From an uncultured Bacteroidales bacterium (GTDB lineage Bacteria > Bacteroidota > Bacteroidia > Bacteroidales > Paludibacteraceae), in the NCBI GenBank assembly GCA_900316125.1, contig ONBO01000004.1:1-64000 (forward strand): a stretch of 64,000 nt of DNA, written 5' to 3'. The first letter of the stretch is position 1. Every line of letters begins with the position of its first letter. Under the pieces are notes generated by a model that searched no databases, was not told the DNA's origin, and saw only the letters and a list, made by a program, of their open reading frames with translations. Positions 25,953-36,306 of this stretch are shown here, piece after piece. A program made the position numbers and the translations under genes.

Positions 25953-26534
25953 TTGTATAGAATACAGAAATATAACTTTACTTGCATAACAGCCGCTATC
26001 CTTGCGGTTGTTATGCTTTGTTTTGTCTCCTGTAAAGGCAAGGTGGCGTCAAATGAATCACTGGTGCAGTCAAGAGACTCCATCCCTGGTCTTCATGCTT
26101 GGGATGTGTCAACAGTCATCTCAGACTCCGGCATAACCCGTTTCCGCCTCAACACCCCTGAGTGGGTTATCTATGACAAGCCAGCGGACCCATACTGGCA
26201 CTTCCCCAAAGGGCTTCACTTTGACCGTTTTGATGAGAATCTTGATGTCTTTGCAAGTGTTGACGCAGACTCAGCCTTCTACTACAACCAAAAGGAGTTC
26301 TGGGTGCTTATTGGTAATGTAAAGTCCATGAATCTTGACGGGGAGCGTTTTGAAACAGACCTGCTTTATGTGGACCGTAAGGCGGACCGTATATACACTG
26401 ACCACAAGATGAAGATAACCCAGAGTGACAAGATAATAAACGGTGTGGGCTTTGAGTCAAACCAGCGCCTTTCCAAGTACACGATTCTTAACCCTACAGG
26501 TATCATACCTATTGATGAAGAGGAGCAAGAATGA
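25953..26534 (+). CDS. lptC: LPS export periplasmic protein LptC (lipoprotein form)
   Basis: A 193-residue lipoprotein with lipobox FVSC (Cys27) and an OstA/LptC-type beta-jellyroll body. Visible segments include RFRLNTPEWVIYDKPADPYW and FYYNQKEFWVLIGNVKSMN, then LLYVDRKADRIYTDHKMKI and a final KYTILNPTG. LptC links the inner-membrane LptBFG extractor to the periplasmic bridge for LPS. The start is TTG 25953, 6 bp after the TPR gene. It overlaps the CNNM gene by 4 bp. Confidence 0.88.
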   Translation: MYRIQKYNFTCITAAILAVVMLCFVSCKGKVASNESLVQSRDSIPGLHAWDVSTVISDSGITRFRLNTPEWVIYDKPADPYWHFPKGLHFDRFDENLDVFASVDADSAFYYNQKEFWVLIGNVKSMNLDGERFETDLLYVDRKADRIYTDHKMKITQSDKIINGVGFESNQRLSKYTILNPTGIIPIDEEEQE

Positions 26535-27781
26535 CAACGGCCACAGTTTTCATATTAATAGCAATTATCTTCTCCGCCTTCTTTTCAGGCATGGAGATAG
26601 CTTTCCTTTCCGCCAGCAAGCTCCGTCTGGAGATTGACCGTCAGAATCATGAGTTTGTGGCGCCTATTATTGACATATACTATTCCCACCCCGATAGGTA
26701 CATCTCCACCATCCTTGTGGGAAATAACATAGCGCTTGTAGTCTATGGTATTCTCTTTGCAAATCTGCTGGACCCTTACCTGGCTCCGCATTTTAGTGAG
26801 GGAGTTACACTGCTGATTCAGACCCTTATATCCACCCTCATAATATTGGTGGCGGGGGAGTTTGTGCCTAAGATGCTCTTTAAGAGCATGCCAAACTTCT
26901 GGATGAACACCATGTCTGTGCCGCTCTTCTTCTTCTACATACTTCTTTACCCTATATCAATGTTCATGTCGTGGCTCTCTAAATCAATAATGAGGCTTTT
27001 TGGCGTAAAGATAAAGAGTGAAGAGGCCACAATGCTGGGCCGTGTTGACCTTGACTACTTTATTCAGGAGTCATCAGAGGCTGCCGGCGCCGATGAGAAG
27101 GTGGACAAGGAGGTTCAGATATTCCAAAACGCTCTTGACTTCTCAAAGGTTAAGCTGCGTGACTGCATGGTGCCGCGTACAGAGATAGAGGCTGTGGCGT
27201 TTGATGATGACATAGATGAGCTTACCAAGGTTTTCTGTGAGTCAGGCCGTTCCAAGGTGATGGTCTATAAAGAGAGCATTGACAATATAATAGGGTATGT
27301 CCATACCATAGAGATGTTCAAACGCCCGCAGAAGTGGCAGGACCGTATAATCCTTGCCCCTATTGTGCCTGAGACCATGGCTGCCAACCGCCTTATGAAC
27401 CTTATGCTGCTCAAGAAGAAGAGCATGGCTGTGGTGGTTGACGAGTTTGGCGGGACATCGGGTATAGTAACTCTTGAGGATATTGTAGAGGAGATTTTTG
27501 GAGAGATAGAGGATGAGCATGACACACAGGATTACGTGGATAAAAAGCTTTCCGAGCGTGAGTATCTGCTCTCTGGCAGGCTTGAGGTTGATGTCCTCAA
27601 TGAAAAGTATGACTGGAAGCTGCCGCTCAGTGATGAGTATCAGACACTGGCCGGACTTGTGCTCTACACATATCAGGGTATACCTGCGGAAGGGGAGGAG
27701 ATAACCCTGCCTGGGTACATTCTCAAGATAGTTAAGGCCACTCAGAACAAACTTGAGCTTATCAAACTCACTGTGATGTAA
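26531..27781 (+). CDS. CNNM/CorC-family membrane protein with CBS and HlyC/CorC domains
   Basis: A 416-residue inner-membrane protein. Three to four hydrophobic helices form the CNNM domain (~1-190, with IFSAFFSGMEIAFLSASKLR). A CBS pair follows (~205-330; CMVPRTEIEAVAFDD and VVDEFGGTSGIVTLEDI), then a C-terminal CorC_HlyC domain (~340-415). Members transport Mg2+ or Co2+ or sense nucleotides; they are often mislabelled hemolysins, and in Bacteroidota some are GldE-like. It is co-transcribed with lptC (4-bp overlap). Confidence 0.93.
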   Translation: MTTATVFILIAIIFSAFFSGMEIAFLSASKLRLEIDRQNHEFVAPIIDIYYSHPDRYISTILVGNNIALVVYGILFANLLDPYLAPHFSEGVTLLIQTLISTLIILVAGEFVPKMLFKSMPNFWMNTMSVPLFFFYILLYPISMFMSWLSKSIMRLFGVKIKSEEATMLGRVDLDYFIQESSEAAGADEKVDKEVQIFQNALDFSKVKLRDCMVPRTEIEAVAFDDDIDELTKVFCESGRSKVMVYKESIDNIIGYVHTIEMFKRPQKWQDRIILAPIVPETMAANRLMNLMLLKKKSMAVVVDEFGGTSGIVTLEDIVEEIFGEIEDEHDTQDYVDKKLSEREYLLSGRLEVDVLNEKYDWKLPLSDEYQTLAGLVLYTYQGIPAEGEEITLPGYILKIVKATQNKLELIKLTVM

Positions 27782-27866
27782 AAACTTTTAAATTTAAGGA
27801 GATATTATATTGAATTTTTTTGTATCTTCGCACCCTATATTGAAAAACCAAATAAAAAGATAATAT

Positions 27867-29936
27867 ATGGCAACTTTAGAGAGAATCAGACAAAAAGGTT
27901 TGCTGCTGTCAATAGTGATTGGCGTGGCTATGCTTTTGTTTATTGTGGGTATGGTTGATTTCAACTCCATCTTTGGCGCATCACGTCAGAACGTGGCTGA
28001 GGTTGACGGTAAGGAGATCAACATAGCTGAATTTGAAAAACGTATTGATGAGATGACTGCATTCTACAAGTTTGAGATGGGCCAGAACAGCCTGCCAGAC
28101 CAGTATGTAGAGCAGATCAGACAGTCTGTATGGACATCATTCCTTAAGGAGCGCATCCTTGGTGAGCAGTGTGAGAAACTTGGCATCGTGGTAACAGACC
28201 AGGAGGTGGCTGACAACCTTACAGGAAACAACCCTCATCCTATGATGAGCCAGTTGCGTATGTTCTATAACTCTGAGAAGGGTGGTTTTGACAAGGCTGT
28301 CCTCTATCAGATGCTTGACGCAGTAAATGATGACCCTGACAGTGATATTGCCAAGTATTGGTCATTTGTACAGCGTTCAGTGCGTGAGCAGCTTCTTGAG
28401 GAGAAGTACAATGCTCTTATCGGCGCCTCTTTCAATATGAACAACATTGACGCCAAATACTCATTTGACGCTTCAAGAAAGGCTGACATATCTTTCACAA
28501 ACACACCTTTCTCTACAATTGCTGACTCCACTGTCACAGTTTCTACCAAAGACCAGAAGGCATACTATAAGGAGCACAAGAATAGCTACCTTAGAGATAA
28601 GGAGACTCGCACTATTGATTACATTGCATTTAACATAGTACCTTCACAGAATGACTATGATGATGTAAAGGCTTGGATTGAGGACCTCAAGAATGAGTTC
28701 TTCACCAGCAGTGACTTTATTGCTGTATGCAACCAGAATTCAGATGAGTCTTACTCTGACGTTGCTACAAGCAAGGCTGCCACAGATGCTGACCTTGCAG
28801 ACTTTGCATTCAGCGGCAAGAAGGATGACACCTTTGGCCCACAGCTCTTTGGCAATACATACAAGATGGCAAGAATAGTTGAGACTGGCATTATGGCTTC
28901 TGACTCTGCTAAAGTTCGCCACATACTTGTTATGGAGTCTTCTGCTGAGAAGACTGAGCAGGTTGCTGACAGCGTTTTGAAGGTTCTCGCCTCTGGGGCT
29001 GAATTTGATGCTGTTGCCAAGTCTGTTTCTAAGGCCGGTACTGCAGCCGCAGGCGGTGAGCTTGGCTGGCTGAAGGATGGTGACTATGACAAGGAGTTCT
29101 CTTCTGCTTGCATCAACGCTACAGTTGGCAAGCCATTCAAACTCCCTATGGGTAGCGCCATTCAGATTATTGAGGTTACAGAGAAGACAAAGCCAGTGGC
29201 TAAGGTTAAACTCTGCGTGCTGAAGCGTGAGGTTAACGCAAGCTCTCAAACATTCGCAGCAGTATTTAATGAGGCTGGCCAGTATATGGCACAGAATAAT
29301 ACCCTTGACAAGTTTGAGGCAAACGCTGACGCTTCAAAGGGCCAGTTCCTGCGTTCTTACACCGTATCTATTGCAGACAGCAGAATTGCAGACCTTAAGG
29401 ATTCAAGACAGATTGTACGCTGGGCGTTTGATAACAAGAGTGGTGATGTTGCTGACAAGGTGTTTGAGTGTGGTGACAAATTTGTAGTAGCTGCTCTCAA
29501 GAGCGTTGCAGAGGAGGGTTATCCTGAGCTTTCTGAGATTTCAGACCAGATTACTTCAGAGGTGAAGAAAGAGAAGAAGGCTGAGATTATAATGGCTGAC
29601 CTTAATAACAAACTCCAGTCTGGTGACCTGGCCTCTACAGGTACTATTAACGGTGCTGAAGGTGTATCACAGAATTCACAGTATGTAAATGGTATAGGTG
29701 TGGAGCCTGCACTCTTTGCAACTGTTGCCGCCATGACACCAGAGAGCAAGCCTGCAGTGGTTAAGGGCTCTAACAGTGTATATGCAGTTAAGGTTAACTC
29801 AGTTTCTCCAGAGGGAACATTTGACGCTGACTCTGAAATTAAGAATCTTGAGAACCGCCGCCCATACAGATTCATGGTTTACAAGAGCCTTGAAGAGGGT
29901 GCTAATATAAAGGATAACAGAATTACATTCTATTAA
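27867..29936 (+). CDS. PpiD/SurA-like periplasmic peptidyl-prolyl isomerase
   Basis: A 689-residue protein with an N-terminal signal anchor (LLLSIVIGVAMLLFIVGMV) followed by a SurA_N-like chaperone region (~40-200). A parvulin (rotamase) domain near residues 345-445 is shown by SAKVRHILVMESSAEK and GGELGWLKDGDYDKEF. The size and membrane anchor match PpiD-type foldases, which help newly exported outer-membrane proteins fold. It has an 85-bp upstream gap and a strong terminator behind it. Confidence 0.92.
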   Translation: MATLERIRQKGLLLSIVIGVAMLLFIVGMVDFNSIFGASRQNVAEVDGKEINIAEFEKRIDEMTAFYKFEMGQNSLPDQYVEQIRQSVWTSFLKERILGEQCEKLGIVVTDQEVADNLTGNNPHPMMSQLRMFYNSEKGGFDKAVLYQMLDAVNDDPDSDIAKYWSFVQRSVREQLLEEKYNALIGASFNMNNIDAKYSFDASRKADISFTNTPFSTIADSTVTVSTKDQKAYYKEHKNSYLRDKETRTIDYIAFNIVPSQNDYDDVKAWIEDLKNEFFTSSDFIAVCNQNSDESYSDVATSKAATDADLADFAFSGKKDDTFGPQLFGNTYKMARIVETGIMASDSAKVRHILVMESSAEKTEQVADSVLKVLASGAEFDAVAKSVSKAGTAAAGGELGWLKDGDYDKEFSSACINATVGKPFKLPMGSAIQIIEVTEKTKPVAKVKLCVLKREVNASSQTFAAVFNEAGQYMAQNNTLDKFEANADASKGQFLRSYTVSIADSRIADLKDSRQIVRWAFDNKSGDVADKVFECGDKFVVAALKSVAEEGYPELSEISDQITSEVKKEKKAEIIMADLNNKLQSGDLASTGTINGAEGVSQNSQYVNGIGVEPALFATVAAMTPESKPAVVKGSNSVYAVKVNSVSPEGTFDADSEIKNLENRRPYRFMVYKSLEEGANIKDNRITFY

Positions 29937-29956
29937 TAGATAATATTCCCCTTAAT

Positions 29957-30000
29957 AAAAGGGTGATTAAGGAGTCCCTCTCTTTAATCATCCTTTTTTT
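29957..30000 (+). terminator. Intrinsic terminator after the PpiD-like gene
   Basis: AAAAGGGTGATTAAGGAG and CTCTTTAATCATCCTTTTTTT form a long stem with a short loop, followed by a T-run ending at 30000. It closes the tsaD-to-PpiD stretch ahead of pcrA. Confidence 0.88.
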
Positions 30001-30020
30001 ATGAATTATAATATTTACTT

Positions 30021-32336
30021 ATGGAGTCTCTAAATGAAAGTCAGAAGAGTGCGGTGATGTACAATGAAGGGCCGTCACTCGTGGTGGCTGGTGCAGGGTC
30101 TGGCAAGACCCGTGTGCTTACCTACAAGGTGGCGTACCTCATATCGCTCGGCTTGAAACCCTATAACATCCTTGCCATAACCTTTACAAATAAGGCTGCC
30201 AGGGAGATGAAGGAGCGTATTGCCTCAATGATAGATGAGGATACCGCGCGCCGCCTGAGCATGGGAACTTTCCACTCCATATTTATGCGTATACTTAGAA
30301 CAGAGGCTGAGGCTGCTGGTCTTAATAAAGATTTCACCATTGTTGACGCTGATGACTCCAAGAAAATAATAAAGGATATTGTCAAGGAGATGAAACTTGA
30401 TGATAAGACCTACAAGGCAGCCACAGTGGCGGGCCGTATTTCCAAGGCCAAGAACGCTCTTGTAACTGCAGCAGAGTATGCGTCGTCAAAGATGAGGAAC
30501 AATGACGTGGCCTCCCGTATGCCTGAGGTTTACAGAATATACGAGGAGTATACACGCCGCCTCAAATCATCAAACTCCATAGATTTTGATGATATGCTTC
30601 TTAATACCCAGAGGCTCTTTGCTTCCCACCCTGAAGTGCTTGAAAAGTATCAGAACCGCTTTCAGTTTATTTTGGTTGACGAGTATCAGGATACAAACTT
30701 TGCGCAGTATGTAATTATAAAGCAACTGGCGGAGAAACACCACCGAGTTTGCGTGGTGGGTGATGACGCCCAGAGTATCTACGCCTTCCGCGGGGCTAAC
30801 ATTGAAAACATTCTGCAGTTCACCCGTAACTATCCTGAGGCTAAAGTCTTCAAACTGGAGCAGAACTACCGTTCCACACAGAACATAGTATCGGCGGCTA
30901 ACTCTTTGATTGACAAAAACCTGCATCAGATAAAAAAGACCGTGTTCTCAGAGAATGAAGTGGGAGAGAAGGTGGAGGTAGTGGAGACATCCAGTGACCG
31001 TGAGGAGGCGTCAATGGTATGCTCCAAACTCAAGATGCTCAAAAACCGCATAGGTGGTGACTGGAATGACAGTGCGGTGCTTTATCGTGTGAACTCACAG
31101 TCACGTGTTATAGAGGAGGCCATGCTCAAGAGCAACATTCCGTATGTTATTTACGGCGGCCACTCTTTCTACCAGAGGGCTGAGATCAAGGATGTGGTGG
31201 CCTATCTGAAACTTATTGTAAATGAGGCGGATGAGATATCTTTAACCAGAGTGATAAACAAGCCTGCACGTGGCATTGGAGGTACTACCGTAGCCCGTGT
31301 GGCGGAGCGTGCCCATGCGCTTGATGTGCCTATGTTCAGTGTAGTGGAGTCTCCTCTCCAGTATAACCTCGATGTGAACTCCGGCACGGCAAAGAAACTC
31401 ACAGCGTTTGCCCAGATGATACGTGAGTTCCAGGCTGTAAGGCGTGAAAAAGATGCGTATGAGACCGCTGATTATGTGGTTAAGCAGAGCGGCATACTTG
31501 CCGCACTTGACGCAGACAGCAAGGAGGAGTTAGAGAGCAAGAAAGAGAACGTATTTGAGCTCCTAAATGGTGTAAAGCAGTTTGTGGAGGAGGAGCGTGA
31601 AGAGGGCAGGGAGAATGCTGACCTGCTTGACTACCTTAACAATATCGCCCTTCTTACAGACGCTGATGCAGACGGCACTGATGACGCTTCACGCGTGCGC
31701 CTTATGACCATACACGCCGCCAAGGGTCTTGAGTTCAAGAATGTGTTTGTGGTTGGTCTTGAAGAGGGGTTGTTCCCAGGTTCGGCCGCCATGACAGATA
31801 ATACAGAACTGGAGGAGGAGCGCCGCCTGCTCTATGTGGCCATAACCAGAGCCATGCGTTACTGTGTGCTCAGCTATGCCGGCAGTCGTTTCCATAATGG
31901 CAAGATGGAGTATTTCTCCAAGAGCCGCTTCATAAATGATATTGACCATAAGTATCTGAATATTAAATCTTCAGGCTTTGGACGCTCTTTTGATTTCTCA
32001 AAGCAGGATGAATCGTTCTTCTCTCGGTTCCGCCAGCCTTCACAGCAGCAGTCAAGGCCGTTCTCAGCGCCCAGACCTGCGGCAACTTCAACCAGCACTC
32101 CGTTAAGCGGGCTGACCAGGCTAACACATATCGTGGCCAGTAACACGCCGCCGCAGTCAAATGTCTCATCAGGAGCACTCCGTCCAGGCGTTAAGATACA
32201 GCATGAGAAGTTTGGAACGGGCCGTGTGGCGGAGGTGAGCGGCACAGGTACAGACACAAGAGTCACTATAGATTTTGAATATGTGGGGCGCAAGGTTTTA
32301 CTACTTAAATACGCTAAAATCACAATAATAGGCTAA
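30021..32336 (+). CDS. pcrA: ATP-dependent DNA helicase, UvrD/PcrA family
   Basis: A 771-residue SF1A 3'-5' helicase for repair and replication conflict resolution. Motif Q and Walker A are VVAGAGSGKTR near residue 22; motif Ia is ITFTNKAAREMKERI. Motif II is LVDEYQDTNFAQY, motif III GDDAQSIYAFRGA, motif IV EQNYRSTQNI, motif V TIHAAKGLEFKNVFV and motif VI LLYVAITRAM. A Ser/Pro/Gln-rich linker leads to a C-terminal Tudor-like module (HEKFGTGRVAEVSG), which in PcrA binds RNA polymerase. It follows the previous terminator and is probably a separate unit. Confidence 0.95.
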   Translation: MESLNESQKSAVMYNEGPSLVVAGAGSGKTRVLTYKVAYLISLGLKPYNILAITFTNKAAREMKERIASMIDEDTARRLSMGTFHSIFMRILRTEAEAAGLNKDFTIVDADDSKKIIKDIVKEMKLDDKTYKAATVAGRISKAKNALVTAAEYASSKMRNNDVASRMPEVYRIYEEYTRRLKSSNSIDFDDMLLNTQRLFASHPEVLEKYQNRFQFILVDEYQDTNFAQYVIIKQLAEKHHRVCVVGDDAQSIYAFRGANIENILQFTRNYPEAKVFKLEQNYRSTQNIVSAANSLIDKNLHQIKKTVFSENEVGEKVEVVETSSDREEASMVCSKLKMLKNRIGGDWNDSAVLYRVNSQSRVIEEAMLKSNIPYVIYGGHSFYQRAEIKDVVAYLKLIVNEADEISLTRVINKPARGIGGTTVARVAERAHALDVPMFSVVESPLQYNLDVNSGTAKKLTAFAQMIREFQAVRREKDAYETADYVVKQSGILAALDADSKEELESKKENVFELLNGVKQFVEEEREEGRENADLLDYLNNIALLTDADADGTDDASRVRLMTIHAAKGLEFKNVFVVGLEEGLFPGSAAMTDNTELEEERRLLYVAITRAMRYCVLSYAGSRFHNGKMEYFSKSRFINDIDHKYLNIKSSGFGRSFDFSKQDESFFSRFRQPSQQQSRPFSAPRPAATSTSTPLSGLTRLTHIVASNTPPQSNVSSGALRPGVKIQHEKFGTGRVAEVSGTGTDTRVTIDFEYVGRKVLLLKYAKITIIG

Positions 32337-32354
32337 TTTTTCAGTTATAGTTTT

Positions 32355-34793
32355 GTGAAGCTCCGTACTCTTATATTTGCAATGTTAGTGCTCATTCCAT
32401 CCGCCACGCTTATGGCGGCAGGCAATGGCAAGGCAGACTATATCATCTGGGGCTTTGTAAGAGACAATGAGGGCAATCTGCTCCCTCACGCCGATGTCTA
32501 CTCTTCAGACAAACTTTACCAAACCATGTCAGATGAGCAGGGGCGTTACAAACTTATCATCCCCCGTGACTCTGTCACCATAGTCTACTCCTATGTGGGC
32601 TTTCAGACCTACTCAAACCACTTCAGACGTTACGCAAATGTTAAGCTTACAGTCCGCCATGACGTAATGTTTGAACCAGAGATAACAGAGATTGAAGATG
32701 TCACAGTGCTTGGCTCAGTGGTGCAGTACACTACAGCGGAAAGGGTTAATATTAGCACCTTAAACGTTACGCCAAGTGCGGCGGGAGGCGGTATTGAGGG
32801 GCTTGTAAAGACATTCCAGGGTGTAAGTTCCACAAACGAGCTCTCATCACAGTACAGTGTGCGAGGTGGCAGTTATGATGAAAACAGCGTGTACGTGAAC
32901 GGTATAGAGGTGTACCGCCCCTATCTGGTGCGCACAGGCGAGCAGGAAGGTCTTAGTTTTGTGAACCCGGATTTGGTGGGGGAGGTGAACTTCTCAGCCG
33001 GAGGCTTTGACGCCCGCTACGGCGATAAGCTCTCATCAGTGCTTGACATTAAATATCGCAAGCCTAAGAAATTTGAGGCAGGCGTTATGGGAAACCTCTA
33101 CGGAGCCACAGGCTACATAGGCCAGAGCACCAGCAAGTTCAGTCAGCTGCACGGCATACGCTACAAGAATAACGCCCTTATGCTCAAGACCATGCCTACG
33201 CAGGCAGAGTATAACCCAAACTTCATTGACTACCAGACATATATCACATACAGACCCATAGAGCCTGTTGAAATCTCCTTCCTCGGAAACTTCTCACAGA
33301 ACATATACAATTTCAAGCCGCAGACACGTAGCACCACATTCGGCCCTTTAGGCATGATGAAAAACTTCACGGTATACTTCTCAGGGCAGGAGCAGGATTT
33401 GTTCAGGACCATATTTGGTGCCTTCAGTGTAAAATACTCCCCAACCAAGAGAACAGACCTTAACTGGACTGTGTCAGTCTTCAACACAGAGGAGCACGTT
33501 ACATACGATATTGAAGGAGAGTACTGGCTCAGCGATGTGGTAGATAACAGCGGCACCACCGGCGATGTCACCGGCGTAGGAAACTATTATGAGCATGCGC
33601 GTAACCGTATGTCATCGCTAGTAATAAGGGCGCAGCATGACGGAGCCTTCAAAATAACACCAGAGAACACACTTACATGGGGCTTTGGGGCTGCATCGGA
33701 GTTTGTGAATGAAAAAACAAAGGAGTGGGAGATGCGTGACTCCAGCGGCTACTCCATACCATATACGCCCAAGGAGACAAACCTCTACTACAGCCTCACC
33801 TCAAACAATGAACTTAACGCCACAAGAACCTACGCCTACATTCAGGACTCGCACCGCTGGGATTTCCAAAAGGGTGGTGTGCTTGCCCTCACAGCCGGTG
33901 TAAGGGCGAACTACTGGGGCTTTAATAATGAGTTCACGGCAAGCCCGCGCGTAAGCCTCGCATATTTTCCTGATATAAAACCAGATATACGTTTCCGTCT
34001 TGCATCTGGAATGTACTATCAGCAGCCTTCTTACAAGGAGATAAAAGATACTGTTAGTGTTAACGGTAACCTGCAGTACTACCTTAACCATGATATAAGG
34101 TCACAGCGCTCCATTCAGGTGGTGTTTGGTATGGACTACTTCTACCATTTCATGCGCCATCCCTTCAAACTCACGTTTGAGGCGTACTATAAGAACCTGA
34201 CCAATATAATCACCTATAACCTTGATAATGTGAGTGTAAGGTACACTGGTAAGAATAATGCCCACGGCTACGTGGCAGGTTTTGACGTGAAACTGTTTGG
34301 TGAGTTTGTACCTGGTGCGGATTCTTGGATATCATTCTCCATGATGCGTGCCATGGAAGATGTGGATGGTGACGGTCACGGCTACATACCACGCCCCACA
34401 GACCAGCTCTTCAATATCTCCATATTCTTCCAAGATTACATACCACGTCTGCCACAGTACAGAATACACCTGCTTATGAGTTTTGCCCAAGGCTTCCCCA
34501 CAGGACCATCCCGTGGCACCAGATATGAGGCCTCACGCTTCCGTGCTCCTACATACAGGCGTGTGGATTTAGGCTTCTCCCGCGTGTGTGAGAAGGGTAA
34601 GGATGCATGGATGGGCAAGGGCTTCTTCAAACCCTTCCAGAGGATAATAATAACCTTGGAGTGTCTGAACCTTTTCGGCTTCAATAATGTGAACTCTTAC
34701 TATTGGGTGACAGATATCTACAATAACCAATACGGCGTTCCTAACTACCTCACAGGCCGTCAGTTTAACTTTAAATTAAGGATGGATTTCTAA
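32355..34793 (+). CDS. TonB-dependent receptor with N-terminal carboxypeptidase-like domain
   Basis: An 812-residue outer-membrane receptor. GTG 32355 starts a signal peptide (KLRTLIFAMLVLIPSATLMAA). Residues ~28-105 form a CarboxypepD_reg-like Ig domain (IIWGFVRDNEGNLLPHADV). The plug (~130-230) contains LVKTFQGVSSTNELSSQYSV and SVYVNGIEVYRPY; the barrel ends with NFKLRMDF and terminal Phe. There is no adjacent SusD-like lipoprotein, so it is probably not a glycan system. It is 18 bp downstream of pcrA. Substrate unknown. Confidence 0.92.
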   Translation: MKLRTLIFAMLVLIPSATLMAAGNGKADYIIWGFVRDNEGNLLPHADVYSSDKLYQTMSDEQGRYKLIIPRDSVTIVYSYVGFQTYSNHFRRYANVKLTVRHDVMFEPEITEIEDVTVLGSVVQYTTAERVNISTLNVTPSAAGGGIEGLVKTFQGVSSTNELSSQYSVRGGSYDENSVYVNGIEVYRPYLVRTGEQEGLSFVNPDLVGEVNFSAGGFDARYGDKLSSVLDIKYRKPKKFEAGVMGNLYGATGYIGQSTSKFSQLHGIRYKNNALMLKTMPTQAEYNPNFIDYQTYITYRPIEPVEISFLGNFSQNIYNFKPQTRSTTFGPLGMMKNFTVYFSGQEQDLFRTIFGAFSVKYSPTKRTDLNWTVSVFNTEEHVTYDIEGEYWLSDVVDNSGTTGDVTGVGNYYEHARNRMSSLVIRAQHDGAFKITPENTLTWGFGAASEFVNEKTKEWEMRDSSGYSIPYTPKETNLYYSLTSNNELNATRTYAYIQDSHRWDFQKGGVLALTAGVRANYWGFNNEFTASPRVSLAYFPDIKPDIRFRLASGMYYQQPSYKEIKDTVSVNGNLQYYLNHDIRSQRSIQVVFGMDYFYHFMRHPFKLTFEAYYKNLTNIITYNLDNVSVRYTGKNNAHGYVAGFDVKLFGEFVPGADSWISFSMMRAMEDVDGDGHGYIPRPTDQLFNISIFFQDYIPRLPQYRIHLLMSFAQGFPTGPSRGTRYEASRFRAPTYRRVDLGFSRVCEKGKDAWMGKGFFKPFQRIIITLECLNLFGFNNVNSYYWVTDIYNNQYGVPNYLTGRQFNFKLRMDF

Positions 34794-34836
34794 TTGAAAA
34801 TTTTTATTAACTTTGCGCTCATCTTAAAGAATAATC

Positions 34837-36096
34837 ATGTCAACGTCTACTATACTTCTGATTGTAATCATAGCTTTTATCATCTGTGATTTTGTGCTTG
34901 AACGTGTGCTCTATGGTCTTAACGCCCGTAATTTTGGCAAGCCTATACCAGCTGAACTTGAGGGTATTTATGATGAACAGAAATATCAGAAGCAGCAGGC
35001 GTACTCCATGTCTAAGTACAAGGTTGGTATCGTGACATCAGTGGTGTCACTTGTTATAGAGCTTGTGGCGTTTGGTTTCGGGCTTTTCGGGTGGCTTGAC
35101 GGAGTGCTGCGAGAGCCTGTTATGTCATGGACAGACAATCCAGTCCTGCAAATAATATTACTCAGCGTTCTGTTCTTCTTGGTGGTGATGGTTGTGAACC
35201 ATGTTATAGACATCCCCCTATCATACTACAGCCGGTTTGGCATAGAGGAGCGTTTTGGTTTTAATAAGAGCACAAAAAAACTATTCTGGATAGATCAGCT
35301 TAAAAGCCTGCTTCTATCTGCAATTATTTTGATTCTGATACTATCCATTGTTTCATGGATATATGCAGTCATGCCGGATTGGTTCTGGATAATGGCTTGG
35401 GGCGTGCTCACAATATTCCAGGTTTTCATTATGACATTCTACAGCAATATCATAGTTCCGCTCTTCAATAAACAGACCCCGCTTGAGGAGGGTGAGCTCA
35501 GAAGCAAGATAGAGGCGTTTGCCACCAAGGTGGATTTCAAACTTGACAATATCTACGTAATGGACTCATCTAAACGCTCAACCCACGCTAACGCCTACTT
35601 CACAGGCTTAGGCAGCCATAAGCGTATAGTCCTTTATGATACACTAATAAGCCAGCTCACACCAGATGAGATAGTGGCTGTGCTTGCACATGAAATAGGC
35701 CACTATAAAAGGAAACACACTCTGCGTCAGCTCTTTATGTCAATGGCGTCAAATCTGCTGATGTTCTACATCCTGGGCTTGGCCATATCATCGCCGGAGC
35801 TATCAGAGGCTATGGGCGGCACAGTGCCGGCATTCCACCTCGGACTTATGGCTATAGGTATCCTCTACACACCTATATCCACAGCCATAGGCATATTCTC
35901 AAATGTACTCTCACGCAAGTATGAGTATCAGGCGGATGATTTTGCCAAGTGCAACGGCATGGCTCCTCAGCTCATATCAGCGCTTAAGAAGCTCTCATCA
36001 GAGTCCCTCAGCAACCTGCAGCCGCACCCAGCGCTTGTGTTTGTACACTTCTCCCACCCAACACTCCTGCAAAGGATTATCAAGCTAAAGGCTTAA
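34837..36096 (+). CDS. M48-family zinc metalloprotease, Ste24/CAAX-protease-like
   Basis: A 419-residue polytopic membrane protease. Hydrophobic helices surround the zinc site HEIGH (VLAHEIGHYKRKH, residues ~285-297). The third ligand Glu is in the SRKYEYQADDFA segment about 70 residues later. The layout matches Ste24/HtpX-type M48 proteases, which act in membrane protein quality control in bacteria. A TAACTTTG box at 34808-34815 precedes ATG 34837; its -33 is weak. Confidence 0.93.
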   Translation: MSTSTILLIVIIAFIICDFVLERVLYGLNARNFGKPIPAELEGIYDEQKYQKQQAYSMSKYKVGIVTSVVSLVIELVAFGFGLFGWLDGVLREPVMSWTDNPVLQIILLSVLFFLVVMVVNHVIDIPLSYYSRFGIEERFGFNKSTKKLFWIDQLKSLLLSAIILILILSIVSWIYAVMPDWFWIMAWGVLTIFQVFIMTFYSNIIVPLFNKQTPLEEGELRSKIEAFATKVDFKLDNIYVMDSSKRSTHANAYFTGLGSHKRIVLYDTLISQLTPDEIVAVLAHEIGHYKRKHTLRQLFMSMASNLLMFYILGLAISSPELSEAMGGTVPAFHLGLMAIGILYTPISTAIGIFSNVLSRKYEYQADDFAKCNGMAPQLISALKKLSSESLSNLQPHPALVFVHFSHPTLLQRIIKLKA

Positions 36097-36141
36097 AATT
36101 TATTACTAACGCAAGGTAATTATTAAATAAAGTTAAATTAT

Positions 36142-36172
36142 TTTGCTGGTATTATTATTTTTATTACGTTTG
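36142..36172 (+). promoter_or_regulatory. Predicted promoter of the tandem FISUMP lipoprotein operon
   Basis: TTTG 36142-36145, exactly 19 bp, TACGTTTG 36165-36172 followed by C: a full consensus match. The transcript would carry an unusually long leader of about 155 bases before ATG 36336. Confidence 0.78.
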
Positions 36173-36198
36173 CATAATGAACTGTATCATTATGCACA

Positions 36199-36306
36199 CA
36201 TACCGTCATTTTGAGCATTCTCATACCGTCATGCTGAGCGAAGTGACGAGTTGATGAGGGCTTGTCCCGACGAATTGATGACAGTCAGGGAATAATAAGC
36301 ATCTCG
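36199..36306. repeat. Leader-region repeat (CATACCGTCAT / GCTGAGCGAAGTG type)
   Basis: CATACCGTCAT occurs at 36199-36209 and again at 36222-36232, the second continuing GCTGAGCGAAGTG. GACGA(G/A)TTGATGA occurs twice a little further on, and the element ends with AGCATCTCG. GTCATGCTGAGCGAAGT...AGCATCTC resembles a dispersed hairpin repeat I know from Bacteroidota intergenic regions. It lies in the 5' untranslated leader of the lipoprotein operon. Confidence 0.6.
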